Below, piece after piece: positions 17,417-27,260 of a stretch of DNA of 64,000 nucleotides (positions are counted from its first letter, which is position 1; each line of letters begins with the position of its first letter). The DNA comes from an uncultured Aeromonas sp. (GTDB lineage: Bacteria; Pseudomonadota; Gammaproteobacteria; Enterobacterales; Aeromonadaceae). The DNA lies in contig CAMFLW010000004.1 in assembly GCA_945957575.1 (NCBI GenBank), forward strand, positions 1 to 64,000, read 5' to 3'. Made by a program: the position numbers and the translations under genes. The notes beneath the pieces are model-generated. The model searched no databases. It worked only from the letters and a program-made list of their open reading frames with translations, and had not been told where the DNA came from.

Positions 17417-18157
17417 TTAGAATCCCAAGCTAGACAGCAGATCGTCCACATCATCCTGACCATTGACTACATCGGCACGCGCCTCTGGATTCATGATAGG
17501 GCCTTCGGCTTCAATCCCGCTTGCAGGGAGTGTTCGCGTTGAATGCGCCGCTGCAGCCTCACCAAACATAGTCAGCATTTCTATTAATTTTGTTTCAACT
17601 TCCTGAACCAGTTTGATGACCTTGCGAATCATCTGCCCCGTCAAATCCTGGAAGTCTTGTGCCATCAGAATTTCTGTCAGCAGTTGTCGTAACTTATCGG
17701 CATCTGACTCAGAAGCCTTAATGAAATCATCGAGTTGATGACACAAAGACTTAAACTGTCCCACGCTCATATCTCTGGACATCAACGCATTCCAGTTTGG
17801 CATCACCAGCTGGATATTGTCGTTGAGGCGATCCGCTATCGGCAGGCTGGCCTCGACCGCATCCATAGTGCGATTAGCTGCCTTGTCGGTCATATCTATG
17901 ACGTAATTGAGGCGCTCCCGCGCATCAGGAATGTCATGAGTGGCCAAATCGGGGATTCGGGGATCAAGACGAAATTCTTGCAGTGAGTTATGCAGTTGCC
18001 GAGTCAGCTGACCAACTTTGTCAAACAGATCTGCTGCATTGGGGGCACATACTTCAGCAAGCAGTTCATCGGCCAGTTCGAATTCGCCTTGCTCCAGATG
18101 AGTAACAAGCATCCTTGCCTGGTCGAGGGAAATCATTGCTCTCGTTTTGGCCATCAT
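17417..18157 (-). CDS. cheZ: Chemotaxis phosphatase CheZ
   Basis: CheZ dephosphorylates CheY-P. The 246-residue protein is mainly a long helical hairpin. The catalytic region is visible at about residues 165-180 (ILMAQDFQDLTGQMIRKV; the Asp and the following Gln are the family's active-site positions). The C-terminal end has the acidic, hydrophobic CheY-binding helix (DDVDDLLSSLGF). It lies between cheY and cheA with short gaps. Confidence 0.95.
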   Translation of the reverse strand: MMAKTRAMISLDQARMLVTHLEQGEFELADELLAEVCAPNAADLFDKVGQLTRQLHNSLQEFRLDPRIPDLATHDIPDARERLNYVIDMTDKAANRTMDAVEASLPIADRLNDNIQLVMPNWNALMSRDMSVGQFKSLCHQLDDFIKASESDADKLRQLLTEILMAQDFQDLTGQMIRKVIKLVQEVETKLIEMLTMFGEAAAAHSTRTLPASGIEAEGPIMNPEARADVVNGQDDVDDLLSSLGF

Positions 18158-18169
18158 CCCTGCGACTCC

Positions 18170-18553
18170 TTAGCCAAGGCGTTCAAAAATCTTGTCGAGT
18201 TTTTCTTTGAGCGTTGCTGCGGTGAAGGGCTTGACGATGTAACCGTTGACGCCAGCCTGAGCGGCTTCAATGATCTGCTCGCGTTTGGCTTCCGCCGTTA
18301 CCATCAGCACCGGCAGATGCTTGAGCTTTTCATCGACGCGAATGGCTTTCAGCAGATCGATACCTTGCATGCCAGGCATATTCCAGTCGGTAACCACAAA
18401 CTGAAAATCACCATTTTTCAGCATCGGCAGTGCTGTATTGCCATCATCCGCCTCATGGGTATTGTTGAACCCAAGGTCGCGCAGCAAGTTCTTGATAATC
18501 CGGCGCATCGTTGAAAAATCGTCAACAATGAGGATTTTCATGTTCTTGTCCAA
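18170..18553 (-). CDS. cheY: Chemotaxis response regulator CheY
   Basis: CheY-P binds FliM and changes the direction of flagellar rotation. This 127-residue single receiver domain has the acidic pair in VDDFST, the phospho-acceptor Asp in [12 protein letters not shown], the Thr in MVTAEAK and the Lys in YIVKPF. The likely start is a TTG at 18553, because AGGAGG lies 6 nt upstream of it. An ATG 12 nt further in would be too far from that site. About 110 nt separate it from fliA. Confidence 0.96.
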   Translation of the reverse strand: MDKNMKILIVDDFSTMRRIIKNLLRDLGFNNTHEADDGNTALPMLKNGDFQFVVTDWNMPGMQGIDLLKAIRVDEKLKHLPVLMVTAEAKREQIIEAAQAGVNGYIVKPFTAATLKEKLDKIFERLG

Positions 18554-18664
18554 AATTCCCTCCTAAATAGCCACCAGAGTGGCTCACTTACATGATGCCA
18601 AAAACGGGTTATGTCGTGCGGATTATGCCTTAGAGTTTCATCTCAGTGTAGCCAGTACAAACAC

Positions 18665-19384
18665 TTATAGATGCCAATCTCTCAAACGAGCGCGCAGTCT
18701 GTGCATTGCCTGACTATGGATCTGGCTTACGCGCGACTCGCTGACATTCAAAACCTCGCCAATTTCACGCAAATTCAGCTCTTCATCGTAGTAAAGAGAG
18801 AGCACCAAAGCTTCTCTCTCTGGTAGACGACCAATTTGCTCGGCTAATTGAATTTGAAACCGCTCGGCAGCCAATTCATCGAATCCAGAGCCAGAAGGGG
18901 CATCATCGGGGCTGCCGATCACATCCTCACTGACCCCCAAATCCTCGATGCCGATAATTTTGCCGCAAGAGACGTCTTGTAGCATCGCATGGTAATCAGC
19001 GATGGAAACCCCCATCGTGGCTGCAACCTCGCTATCCCGCGCGTCACGCCCGTGGGTCTGCTCGACATTCTCAATCGCTTCTGCGATAGCCCGGCTGTTG
19101 CGATGCACGGAGCGGGGCACCCAGTCACCGCGCCGGATCTCATCCAGCATGGCGCCACGGATGCGGATCCCGGCATACGTCTCGAAACTGGCCCCCTTGC
19201 TACCGTCAAAGTTACGAGAGGCTTCAAGCAGCCCAATCATACCTGCCTGGATCAGGTCATCCAGCAAGACACTGCTGGGCAGGCGAGCCAACAAATGCTG
19301 GGCAATTCGCTTGACCAGGGGAGCATGGCGCTCCACCAGCACGTAGGAATCCTGATGACGCAAGTACGCTTGGGCTTTATTCAC
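18665..19384 (-). CDS. fliA: Flagellar sigma factor FliA (sigma-28)
   Basis: FliA directs RNA polymerase to late flagellar and chemotaxis promoters. The protein shows sigma region 2 (LVKRIAQHLLARLPSSVLLDDLIQAGMIGLLEA), region 3 and region 4 with its helix-turn-helix (LREIGEVLNVSESRVSQIHSQAMHRL). The start is a GTG at 19384 (239 residues, VNKAQAYLRHQDSYVLVERHAP), overlapping the flhG stop by 8 nt with GGAAGG upstream. A longer open frame exists, but its extra N-terminal part lies in flhG out of phase and has no sigma-factor likeness. Confidence 0.95.
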   Translation of the reverse strand: MNKAQAYLRHQDSYVLVERHAPLVKRIAQHLLARLPSSVLLDDLIQAGMIGLLEASRNFDGSKGASFETYAGIRIRGAMLDEIRRGDWVPRSVHRNSRAIAEAIENVEQTHGRDARDSEVAATMGVSIADYHAMLQDVSCGKIIGIEDLGVSEDVIGSPDDAPSGSGFDELAAERFQIQLAEQIGRLPEREALVLSLYYDEELNLREIGEVLNVSESRVSQIHSQAMHRLRARLRDWHL

Positions 19385-20261
19385 GGGAACCTTCCTGTGT
19401 TGTGGCCGGTTTCTGCAACAAATTTTCCAGGAAAAACTCCAGATGGCCGCCCGGCTGGTTGGGCACCGGCCAGCTCGCTGCCTTGTTGGCAAGGGCCCGG
19501 AACGCCAGGGCGGCCGGCGACTTGGGAAACGCCTCGACAATCAGCTTCTGCTTGCGCACTGCAGCGCGCAGGTTGGTGTCATAAGGCACACAGGCGACCA
19601 GCTCCAGCGAGGTATCGAGGAAACGATCTGTTACCCGGGTCAGTTTGGCAAAGAGCTCCTGCCCTTCGCGCAGGCTGCGTACCATATTGGCCACCACCTT
19701 GAAACGGAACACGCCGTGATCCTTGGAGAGGATTTTGATAAGGGCGTAGGCATCGGTGATGGAGGTCGGCTCATCACAGACCACTACCATGATGTCCTGA
19801 GCCGCACGGGTGAAGCTCAGCACCATGTCGGAGATCCCCGCAGCCGTATCCACCAGCAGGACGTCGACCTGGGTCTTCATCTCGCTGAAAGCACGGATAA
19901 GCTCGGCATGCTGCACCGGAGAAAGCTCGACCATGGACTGGGTGCCCGAGGTCGCAGGTACGATCATCATGCCGTAAGGGCCTTCGACGATGATGTCGTC
20001 AATGGAGCATTCGCCAGCCAGGACATGTGAGAGATTACGATGAACCCGCAACCCCAGCATGACATCGACGTTGGCCAGACCCAGGTCGGCATCCAGCACC
20101 ATCACCCGCTTGCCTTGGGCTGCCATGGCTCCGGCCACGTTCAGGGTCACGTTGGTCTTGCCCACGCCACCTTTGCCACCGGAAACAGCGATTACTTTTA
20201 CTCGATTGTTTTGACGCATTTTGCGCAGACCACTCGCCTGATCCATATACATGTTACTCAT
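19377..20261 (-). CDS. flhG: Flagellar number regulator FlhG (FleN)
   Basis: FlhG is a MinD-like ATPase that limits the number of polar flagella and stimulates the FlhF GTPase. I place the start at 20261 (294 residues), where ATG overlaps the flhF stop by 8 nt. The protein then begins with the DQASGLR sequence, the FlhF-activating DQAxxLR motif. It continues with the deviant Walker A GGKGGVGKTNVTLN, VLDADLGLANVDVMLGL and the Walker B-type VLLVDTAAGISD. A C-terminal amphipathic region follows. It is co-transcribed with flhF and fliA. Confidence 0.94.
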   Translation of the reverse strand: MSNMYMDQASGLRKMRQNNRVKVIAVSGGKGGVGKTNVTLNVAGAMAAQGKRVMVLDADLGLANVDVMLGLRVHRNLSHVLAGECSIDDIIVEGPYGMMIVPATSGTQSMVELSPVQHAELIRAFSEMKTQVDVLLVDTAAGISDMVLSFTRAAQDIMVVVCDEPTSITDAYALIKILSKDHGVFRFKVVANMVRSLREGQELFAKLTRVTDRFLDTSLELVACVPYDTNLRAAVRKQKLIVEAFPKSPAALAFRALANKAASWPVPNQPGGHLEFFLENLLQKPATTQEGSRE

Positions 20262-21681
20262 AAAACTCCGAATCTTCGGCCTCGCCAAAGCCCGCCCCCC
20301 AGAAATAGGGTTCCTCAGTTTCTCGCTCCAGCGAGCCCATGGCAGCCCCGACGAGCTGTGCCGCATTGGCAACCTGAATATCTTCCGGAACTCTTTGTCC
20401 GTCAGTGATATAGCTGATAGGCAAGGCATTCTGGATACACACGTTAATCACTTCGCCCAGATTCAGACTTTCATCCAATTTGGTAAGTATGCAGCCGCTC
20501 AATGGAATACGCCGGAAATGGTCAACTGCCTCCTGCATCACCCGACGCTGGGAAGTTGCCGACATCACCAGATAACTGCGGATCCGCACCTTGGCATTCT
20601 TGACCAAGGTATCGAGCTGCTCGGTCAGCCGGATATCCCGCTGGCCCACCCCGGCCGTATCGATAAGTACCAGCCGACGATGGCGGAACTGATAAAGCGC
20701 ATTGGCCAGCTCTTCGGCATCACGCACCTGCCGTACCGGGCAACCCATGATGCGGCCATAGGTCTGCAACTGTTCATGGGCACCAATCCGGTAGTTGTCG
20801 GTGGTGATCAGCGCCACCTGCTCGGCGCCATACTTCATGGCGAAACGGGCCGCCAGCTTGGCGATGGTGGTGGTTTTACCCACCCCGGTCGGACCGAGCA
20901 GCGCAACCGCACCGCCCTGCCGCAAAATCTCGTCCTCACTGATCTTGAGCTGTGCCGTCAGCACTTCGGCCAACTGGGCCATCGCCTGATGGATAGACAT
21001 ATCCTCGGGGATCAGTCCCGCCAGTTGATCGGCAAACGCATCGTCAAAGCCCAACTTCTTGAGCTCCTTGATCAGCAGGGCCCGCATCGGTTCGCGGCGC
21101 TCCACCTCTTGCCACATCAGCCCGGAGATCTGGTGCTCCAGCAATTTGCGGATGCTGGCCATCTCCTTGCGCATCCCCTCCATTTCCTGATCCCGCTGAT
21201 TGGACTGAGCCGCGCGAGGTGAAGCGGATGCGGTACGAGCCCGAGGTTTGGCAGGTTCGGGAGCTGCCCCCCACTGCCCTTGCTCGGCCAATGTTCTGGG
21301 CGCTGCATTGGCCGCGGCCAGCCCGGCCGATTGGGTATTGCCCATTGGCGCCCCATTGCCCGGCTTGAGCTTCTGCTGGCGCGCCAGCAAGGCGGCCAGG
21401 GTATCTGCATAATGTTCGTTCTGCTCCTTCGCCGGCGTCGGCTCGGGGCGGCTCATCTGCCGTGCAGCAGACGAAATATTGACGCTTTCATCGTTCAGCT
21501 GACGGCGAACCGGCGCATCTTTGGGCCCCGGAACCTGGGATTGATAATCGACTGCGGCGACTATCTCTACCCCTCCGGTGACCTTCTTGTTGGACATGAT
21601 GACGGCGTCAGGCCCGAGAGTCTCCTTGACCTCGGCCAGAGCCGTTCGCATATCCTTGGCAAAAAACCGCTTAATCTTCAC
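20254..21681 (-). CDS. flhF: SRP-like GTPase FlhF (polar flagellum placement)
   Basis: FlhF marks the cell pole for flagellum assembly and recruits early basal-body proteins. The 475-residue protein has an N-terminal basic part (MKIKRFFAKDMRTALAEVKE), a variable low-complexity middle, an N domain, and a C-terminal SRP-type G domain with P-loop GPTGVGKTTTIAKLA (about residues 266-280), TTDNYRIGAHEQ, LIDTAGVGQRD and the specificity element TKLDE. The last residues overlap the start of flhG. The start lies 16 nt after the flhA stop. Confidence 0.96.
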   Translation of the reverse strand: MKIKRFFAKDMRTALAEVKETLGPDAVIMSNKKVTGGVEIVAAVDYQSQVPGPKDAPVRRQLNDESVNISSAARQMSRPEPTPAKEQNEHYADTLAALLARQQKLKPGNGAPMGNTQSAGLAAANAAPRTLAEQGQWGAAPEPAKPRARTASASPRAAQSNQRDQEMEGMRKEMASIRKLLEHQISGLMWQEVERREPMRALLIKELKKLGFDDAFADQLAGLIPEDMSIHQAMAQLAEVLTAQLKISEDEILRQGGAVALLGPTGVGKTTTIAKLAARFAMKYGAEQVALITTDNYRIGAHEQLQTYGRIMGCPVRQVRDAEELANALYQFRHRRLVLIDTAGVGQRDIRLTEQLDTLVKNAKVRIRSYLVMSATSQRRVMQEAVDHFRRIPLSGCILTKLDESLNLGEVINVCIQNALPISYITDGQRVPEDIQVANAAQLVGAAMGSLERETEEPYFWGAGFGEAEDSEFYE

Positions 21682-21697
21682 CCGTCGTCTCCGCTAA

Positions 21698-23800
21698 CTA
21701 GTTCTGCCCTACCGCACTGACGATACGAATTTGCTTGTCGTCGGGCACTTCCTGATAAGACAGGACACGCAATCCAGGAATGGCATTTTTCACAAACTTG
21801 GCCAGGGTGTTGCGCAAGATCCCCGATGTCAGCAGCACGGCCGGTTGACCTTCCAACTCTTGCCGCTGCGTGGCCTCTACCAGCGAGCGCTGCATCCGCT
21901 CTGCCAGACCCGGTTCAATACCGGCGCCATCACCGCCACCCGCCTGCAGAGATTGATGCAATATACGTTCCAATTCAGGCGCCAAGGTAATCACCGGCAA
22001 CTCGGGATCGGGACCTGCAATCTCCTGCACAATCAGGCGACGCAGGGCAATCCGGCAAGCGGCTGTCAGCACCTCAGGATCTGGGCTACGGGGCGCGTAC
22101 TCCACCAGGGTCTGCAGGATAGTGCGCATATCGCGGATTGGCACGCCTTCATTGAGCAAATTCTGCAATACCTTCACAAGGTTACCCATGCTGATCACTT
22201 CCGGCACCAGACCTTCGACCAGCTTGCTCTGATGCTTGCCAATCATGTCCAGCAGCTGTTGTACCTCGTCATGGCCCAGCAGCAGAGCCGCATGGTTGGT
22301 CAGGATCTGGCTCAGATGGGTAGCCACCACAGTCGCGGTATCCACCACCGTATAACCCAGCGTTTGCGCCTGGGAGACCATCTCCTTGGCAACCCAGACC
22401 GCTTCCAGCCCGAAGGCGGGATCCCGGGTGGCTATCCCCTGGATCTGGCCGAACACCTGCCCTGGATTGATAGCCATCTCTTTATCATGGTAGACATTGG
22501 CCTCACCGGTACTGACCCCCATCAAGGTGATACGGTATTGGTTTGGCGCCAGATCCAGGTTGTCGCGAATGTGGACGGCTGGGACCAGAAAGCCCAGCTC
22601 TTGCGAGAGTTTCTTGCGCACCCCTTTGATCCGGTTGAGCAGTTCGCCACCCTGATTGCGATCCACCAGCGGGATCAGCTGATAACCCACTTCCAGCCCG
22701 ATGATGTCCACCGGCATTACATCGTCCCAGCTCAACTCTTTCTGCTCATGGGGTTGTTCGGCAGTGGCAGGCAGCAGCTCCCCCTTGGCCGCTTTGGCGG
22801 CCGCCAGTTTCTCGCGGCGCAGCAACCACCAGGCGCCAGCGGCAGCGAGTGCCCCCAGACTCAGGAAGGCAAAATGCGGCATCCCCGGTACCAGCCCCAT
22901 CATCAACAGAATGCCGGCAGAGATGATCAGCGCCTTGGGATTGTCAAACAGCTGACCCAGGACTGCGGTACCCATGTCCTGATCGGTATTCTGACGGGTC
23001 ACTATGATGGCGGCGGCGATAGAGAGCAGCAGGGAGGGGATCTGCGCTACCAGACCGTCACCGATAGCCAGCAGAGTGTAGATCTCGGCCGATTCGCTGA
23101 AGGTCAGCTGATGCTGCATCATCCCGATGATGAAGCCACCGATGATGTTGATAAAGAGGATCATGATGCCCGCAATGGCATCCCCTTTGACAAACTTGGA
23201 GGCACCGTCCATGGAGCCGTAGAAGTCGGCTTCCTGGGTCACATCCTGACGACGCTTCTTCGCCTCTTCCTGATTGATGAGACCGGCGTTCAAATCGGCA
23301 TCGATGGCCATCTGTTTGCCCGGCATCGCATCAAGGGTAAAACGGGCACTCACTTCCGCGATCCGCCCGGCCCCCTTGGTGATGACCACAAAGTTGATGA
23401 TCATCAGGATGGTAAAAACGATGATGCCGACCGCATAGTTGCCGCCGATCACCACGTTACCGAATGCCTCGATAACATGGCCCGCAGCGGCAGTACCATT
23501 ATGGCCTTCCAGCAACACCACCCGGGTCGAGGCGACGTTCAGCGCTAACCGCAGCAGGGTAGCGAGCAACAATACGGTCGGGAAGGCAGCAAATTCGAGG
23601 GGGCGCCGGGTATAGACGGCCACCAGCAGTATCACGATGGAGAGGGCAATGTTGAAGGAGAAGAGCACGTCCAACATCAGCGGCGGGATGGGCAACACCA
23701 CCATGCCGAGCGCAGCCAATACCAGCAGAGGAGTACCAAGGCCTTTGCTCAATACTCCCCGGTACTCTTTGAACTGGCCCAATACTGCCTTGAATTCCAT
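21698..23800 (-). CDS. flhA: Flagellar export gate protein FlhA
   Basis: FlhA forms the nonameric ring of the flagellar type III export gate. The protein has eight N-terminal membrane helices (about residues 15-310), with the FHIPEP-type segment around RFTLDAMPGKQMAIDADLNA, then a linker and the large cytoplasmic domain that docks chaperone-substrate complexes. I choose ATG at 23800 (700 residues, MEFKAVLGQFKEY). A TTG at 23818 would lie about 10 nt from the predicted sigma-54 start site, too close for a ribosome binding site. Confidence 0.96.
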   Translation of the reverse strand: MEFKAVLGQFKEYRGVLSKGLGTPLLVLAALGMVVLPIPPLMLDVLFSFNIALSIVILLVAVYTRRPLEFAAFPTVLLLATLLRLALNVASTRVVLLEGHNGTAAAGHVIEAFGNVVIGGNYAVGIIVFTILMIINFVVITKGAGRIAEVSARFTLDAMPGKQMAIDADLNAGLINQEEAKKRRQDVTQEADFYGSMDGASKFVKGDAIAGIMILFINIIGGFIIGMMQHQLTFSESAEIYTLLAIGDGLVAQIPSLLLSIAAAIIVTRQNTDQDMGTAVLGQLFDNPKALIISAGILLMMGLVPGMPHFAFLSLGALAAAGAWWLLRREKLAAAKAAKGELLPATAEQPHEQKELSWDDVMPVDIIGLEVGYQLIPLVDRNQGGELLNRIKGVRKKLSQELGFLVPAVHIRDNLDLAPNQYRITLMGVSTGEANVYHDKEMAINPGQVFGQIQGIATRDPAFGLEAVWVAKEMVSQAQTLGYTVVDTATVVATHLSQILTNHAALLLGHDEVQQLLDMIGKHQSKLVEGLVPEVISMGNLVKVLQNLLNEGVPIRDMRTILQTLVEYAPRSPDPEVLTAACRIALRRLIVQEIAGPDPELPVITLAPELERILHQSLQAGGGDGAGIEPGLAERMQRSLVEATQRQELEGQPAVLLTSGILRNTLAKFVKNAIPGLRVLSYQEVPDDKQIRIVSAVGQN

Positions 23801-23837
23801 CGCGCTTCTCAATTTCAACCTGCTGGTGCCAGATTAA

Positions 23838-23854
23838 AGCAAACATCAAGCCAA
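23838..23854 (-). promoter_or_regulatory. Sigma-54 promoter before flhA
   Basis: On the minus strand the sequence reads TTGGCTTGATGTTTGCT, with GG and GC separated by exactly 10 nt as required for sigma-54 (consensus TGGCACG-N4-TTGCW). It lies 38 nt upstream of the flhA ATG, and transcription would start about 27 nt before it. Vibrio flhA is also a sigma-54 class gene. Confidence 0.75.
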
Positions 23855-23907
23855 CAATGCAAGGCATTGAAATTCAATGGATTTATTTTGACTACGTCAG
23901 AACTTTG

Positions 23908-25038
23908 TCATTTGCGATATTCGGTCGGGATGGGGAGCTCCTTGGCCAGTGGTTGAGGACGACGCCCCTGACCTCGGCGGAACTTCTTGAGCTGGAAGAC
24001 ATAGGCAAGCACCTGGGCAACCGCCGCAAACAGCCCTTCCGGGATCTCGTGGCCCAGCTCGGTGGAGTGATAAATCGCTCGAGTCAAGGCGGGTGACGGC
24101 ATGATCGGGATCTCGTACTCTCTGGCTATTTCCCTGATCTTCAGTGCAATTTCATCGGTGCCCTTGGCCACGACCTTGGGCGCGGCACCGGGTTTGCCCG
24201 CATCATACTTGAGCGCCACCGAGTAGTGGGTCGGGTTGGTGATCACCACATCGGCCTTGGGGACATCCCCCATCATCCGGCGCATCGCTATCTGCATCTG
24301 CAACTGGCGGATCTTGCCTTTTACCTCGGGCTTGCCCTCGCTGTCCTTGAACTCGTCCTTGATCTCCTGCTTGGTCATCTTGAGCTGACGCATGTGGTTC
24401 CACTGCTGGAACGGTACATCGATGGCCACGATGGGAAGCAGGGCGCAGCAGAGGATGATCAACATCCAGAGAAACAACTCCAGCGCATCGATAATGCCGC
24501 CGGGAAATCCCTCCATGGAGAGATTGAGCAGATGATTGAACTGACTGGATAACATCCACCAGGCAAACAGAGTGATGAACACCACCTTGGCGATGGATTT
24601 GACCAGCTCGATCAGCGACTGTACCCCGAACATTCGCTTGAAACCACTGAGCGGACTCAATTTGCTCATCTTGGGCATCATGGCTTCGGTGGAGAAGTTC
24701 ATTCCCCCCATCAGGGTGTTGCCGATAAAGGCGGCAATGGCCACCAGCGCGAACAAGAGCCCCAACGGAAGAACCAGTTCCCCCAGCAGCGCCGACACCA
24801 TGGCGATCATGGCATTGGGATCGAAAGCCTGCTCCCTGTCCAGGGTAAAGCCCATGGTGACGACCTTGATCATGGCGGTCGCCAGCGACCCCTTGAGCAT
24901 CAGCAAGCCAAATACCGCCGAGAGCAGGACACTGGCTGTCCCCAACTCCTTTGAACGTGCAATCTGCCCTTTTTCACGGGCCTGTTGCAGTCGTTTGCCC
25001 GTGGGTTGTTCGGTACGTTCCTGGTCGGTATCAGCCAT
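23908..25038 (-). CDS. flhB: Flagellar export gate protein FlhB
   Basis: FlhB is the autocleaving switch protein of the export gate, which changes substrate class after hook completion. The 376-residue protein has a basic cytoplasmic N-terminus, four membrane helices (about 30-210) and a C-terminal domain with the self-cleavage site NPTH in VITNPTHYSVALKYD (about residues 265-279). The stop is followed by a spacer of about 100 nt before flhA. The start overlaps the fliR stop by 8 nt. Confidence 0.96.
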   Translation of the reverse strand: MADTDQERTEQPTGKRLQQAREKGQIARSKELGTASVLLSAVFGLLMLKGSLATAMIKVVTMGFTLDREQAFDPNAMIAMVSALLGELVLPLGLLFALVAIAAFIGNTLMGGMNFSTEAMMPKMSKLSPLSGFKRMFGVQSLIELVKSIAKVVFITLFAWWMLSSQFNHLLNLSMEGFPGGIIDALELFLWMLIILCCALLPIVAIDVPFQQWNHMRQLKMTKQEIKDEFKDSEGKPEVKGKIRQLQMQIAMRRMMGDVPKADVVITNPTHYSVALKYDAGKPGAAPKVVAKGTDEIALKIREIAREYEIPIMPSPALTRAIYHSTELGHEIPEGLFAAVAQVLAYVFQLKKFRRGQGRRPQPLAKELPIPTEYRK

Positions 25039-25828
25039 GATCCCCCCCGAAGCACTGGGTGTTGATCAGCTCGCAGCTGACCTCCTGCACCCGCTCCCAC
25101 ATGATGTCGAAGTGGCCGAGGAATCCGCCGATAGTGAGCCAGAGGATGAGCAGACCCGACATCATGCTGACCGCAAAACCGATACTGAAAATGTTGAGCT
25201 GCGGCGCCGCCCGGGTCATCACGCCAAAGGCGAAGTTGATCAGCAGCAGCGCTACGATGGCAGAGAGGGCCATCACCAGCGCAGCCTGATACATCACACC
25301 CAGAAACGCACTCAGGGTTTTCATGGACGCAACCGAAAGGCCCTGCTCGGAGACAGGCAATGTCTCGAAACTAAGAATGACAAGTCTTAGCATCACCAGA
25401 TGGCCATCCAGTGCCAGAAACACCAGGGTCGCCAGCATCAGATAGAACTGACCGACCACAGGGGCCGATTGGCCATTCATCGGATCCACCAGGGTGGCAA
25501 AGCCGAGGCTGGTCTGCATGGCGATGACCTGACCGGCCATCACGAAACTCTCCATCAGAAACTGGGTCATCAGGCCGAGGGCAATACCGATCAGCAGTTG
25601 CTGACCCAATACCAGAAAGCTGCCGGCAGAGAAGAGTTCAATGGGGGGCATTTTCGGGAGCAGCGGGGAGATCAGAAAGGTGATGGCCAAAGCCAACCCC
25701 ATCCGTACCCGCGCAGGGGCAAGGCGGCTGCCAAACACCGCCATCACCATCAGCAAACTGCTCACCCGCGCCAGCGGCCAGAGGATGGAAGACAACCACT
25801 CCATGATCAGAGCGGTTGTGTAGGTCAT
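25031..25828 (-). CDS. fliR: Flagellar export gate protein FliR
   Basis: FliR is part of the FliPQR export channel. The start is the ATG at 25828 (265 residues, MTYTTALIMEWLSSILWPLA), overlapping the fliQ stop by 4 nt. The longer open frame upstream only covers fliQ in another phase. The sequence is hydrophobic, with at least six membrane helices and the family's FAGQVIAMQ-like segment (here MAGQVIAMQTSLGFATLVDP). Confidence 0.95.
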   Translation of the reverse strand: MTYTTALIMEWLSSILWPLARVSSLLMVMAVFGSRLAPARVRMGLALAITFLISPLLPKMPPIELFSAGSFLVLGQQLLIGIALGLMTQFLMESFVMAGQVIAMQTSLGFATLVDPMNGQSAPVVGQFYLMLATLVFLALDGHLVMLRLVILSFETLPVSEQGLSVASMKTLSAFLGVMYQAALVMALSAIVALLLINFAFGVMTRAAPQLNIFSIGFAVSMMSGLLILWLTIGGFLGHFDIMWERVQEVSCELINTQCFGGDHG

Positions 25829-26094
25829 CCCACCACCTCGGGGATTTGGTTGACCATCAGCACGAAGAAGTCCATCAAACTCTGCAAGCCCCAGTGAGCG
25901 CCCGCGCCCAGCGCAAACAGCGTCACGATGAGACGGGGCAGAAAGCTCAGGGTCTGCTCGTTGATGGAGGTGGCGGCCTGAAAGATGGCAACGACCAAAC
26001 CAATCAGCAGGCTGGGCAAGATCACGGCGCACACCATGATGGTTACCAGCCAGAGCGCCTCGCGAAAGACGTCGACAAAGGTTTCAGGACTCAT
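25825..26094 (-). CDS. fliQ: Flagellar export gate protein FliQ
   Basis: FliQ is a two-helix channel subunit of the export gate. The start is the ATG at 26094 (89 residues, MSPETFVDVFREALWLVTIM) with AAGGAG 8 nt upstream. The family segment LVVAIFQAATSINEQTLSFL is present. It overlaps fliR by 4 nt and follows fliP by about 25 nt. Confidence 0.96.
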   Translation of the reverse strand: MSPETFVDVFREALWLVTIMVCAVILPSLLIGLVVAIFQAATSINEQTLSFLPRLIVTLFALGAGAHWGLQSLMDFFVLMVNQIPEVVG

Positions 26095-26119
26095 ATTCGG
26101 GCTCCTTGCGCTAGACCGG

Positions 26120-26893
26120 CTAACCGGCCCCCAGTCCGAAACTGTTGGCCAGCGACCCCAGAATGAGGTTCCAGCCATCCACCATCACAAACAGCATCAG
26201 CTTGAAGGGCAGTGAGACGATCATCGGCGAGAGCATCATCATCCCCATCGCCATCAGGATACTGGCCACCACCAGATCGATGACCAGGAATGGCAGGAAC
26301 AGCATAAAACCAATCTGGAAGGCGGTTTTCAGCTCGCTGGTGACAAACGCCGGGATCAACACCCTCAGCGGCACATCGGCAGGTTTTTCCACCTGCACGT
26401 TGGCGATCTCCATAAAGGTGTTGAGATCCTTGATCCGGGTCTGAGCCAGCATGAACTGGTGGATGGGCAATTCGGCCCGCTCCAGCGCCTCTTTTGCCTG
26501 AATAGTCTCGGCCAGATAAGGCTGCAGCGCCTCATCATTGATGCGATCCAGCACCGGCGACATGATGAAAAACGACATGAACAGGGCGATACCGATCAAC
26601 ACCTGGTTGGAAGGACTCTGTTGCAGACCGATCGCCTGGCGCAAGATACCCAACACCACAATGATGCGGGTAAACGAGGTCATCATAATCACCATGGCTG
26701 GCAAGAAGGAGAGCGCAGTCATCAGCGCCAGCACTTGCAGGGTCAGGCTGTACTCCTGAGAGCCATCCCCCATGGTCTTGACGGTCACCGCCGACATGGC
26801 GTCCTGTGCCAGCGCAGGCCACGAGCAGAACAGGGGGATCAGCAGGCTGACCAGCAGCCCCGTTTTCAGCCATAAGCCGTTAGCTTTTTTCAT
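26120..26893 (-). CDS. fliP: Flagellar export gate protein FliP
   Basis: FliP forms the core pentamer of the export gate. The 257-residue protein has a cleavable signal peptide (about residues 1-29, ending SWPALAQD), followed by four membrane helices. Typical family segments are visible: [20 protein letters not shown] and the C-terminal [21 protein letters not shown]. The start overlaps the fliO stop by 14 nt. Confidence 0.97.
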   Translation of the reverse strand: MKKANGLWLKTGLLVSLLIPLFCSWPALAQDAMSAVTVKTMGDGSQEYSLTLQVLALMTALSFLPAMVIMMTSFTRIIVVLGILRQAIGLQQSPSNQVLIGIALFMSFFIMSPVLDRINDEALQPYLAETIQAKEALERAELPIHQFMLAQTRIKDLNTFMEIANVQVEKPADVPLRVLIPAFVTSELKTAFQIGFMLFLPFLVIDLVVASILMAMGMMMLSPMIVSLPFKLMLFVMVDGWNLILGSLANSFGLGAG

Positions 26894-27260
26894 GCTTGCC
26901 CATCAATTTGCCAAGCTGCTGGGAAAACGCCTGCGGCTGATTTTCATCCAGCGGTTGTTCCAGTCGATAGAGGAAGTTGACCTGCTGTGGCGTCACTCCG
27001 ACCAGCAGTTGCTGTTCACCCACTTTCACCACCAGCAGCTTCTCTTTGTAGCCCACCGGCAAGCTGGCGATCACCCGCATCTGACCGCCCCCCATGGCGG
27101 TCGCCAGCTTGCTCTTCTTGAGCAGTAAGCCCAGCACCAGAATAAGGCCGATCACCATCAGGCTGGAGAGCAACCAGGAGCTCAGACTAGGCACATTGGC
27201 AGATGCCGCTGTCTCGGCAAAGGCCGGAACAGGCAGCAATAACAACAGGAGGCGCATCAT
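26880..27260 (-). CDS. fliO: Flagellar export assembly protein FliO
   Basis: FliO helps FliP assemble. The 126-residue protein has a signal-like hydrophobic N-terminus ([19 protein letters not shown]), a membrane helix ([18 protein letters not shown], about residues 28-48) and a small cytoplasmic domain with the family's [20 protein letters not shown] pattern. It overlaps fliN by 4 nt and fliP by 14 nt. Confidence 0.92.
   Translation of the reverse strand: MMRLLLLLLPVPAFAETAASANVPSLSSWLLSSLMVIGLILVLGLLLKKSKLATAMGGGQMRVIASLPVGYKEKLLVVKVGEQQLLVGVTPQQVNFLYRLEQPLDENQPQAFSQQLGKLMGKHEKS

Noticed and set aside
19385..19540. Longer N-terminus for FliA
   Set aside because: The extra 52 codons lie inside flhG in another phase, are Arg/Pro-rich and unlike sigma factors; GTG at 19384 has the ribosome site.
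21731..23548. 605-codon plus-strand frame opposite flhA
   Set aside because: Antisense shadow of flhA with His/Gln-rich composition and no motif.
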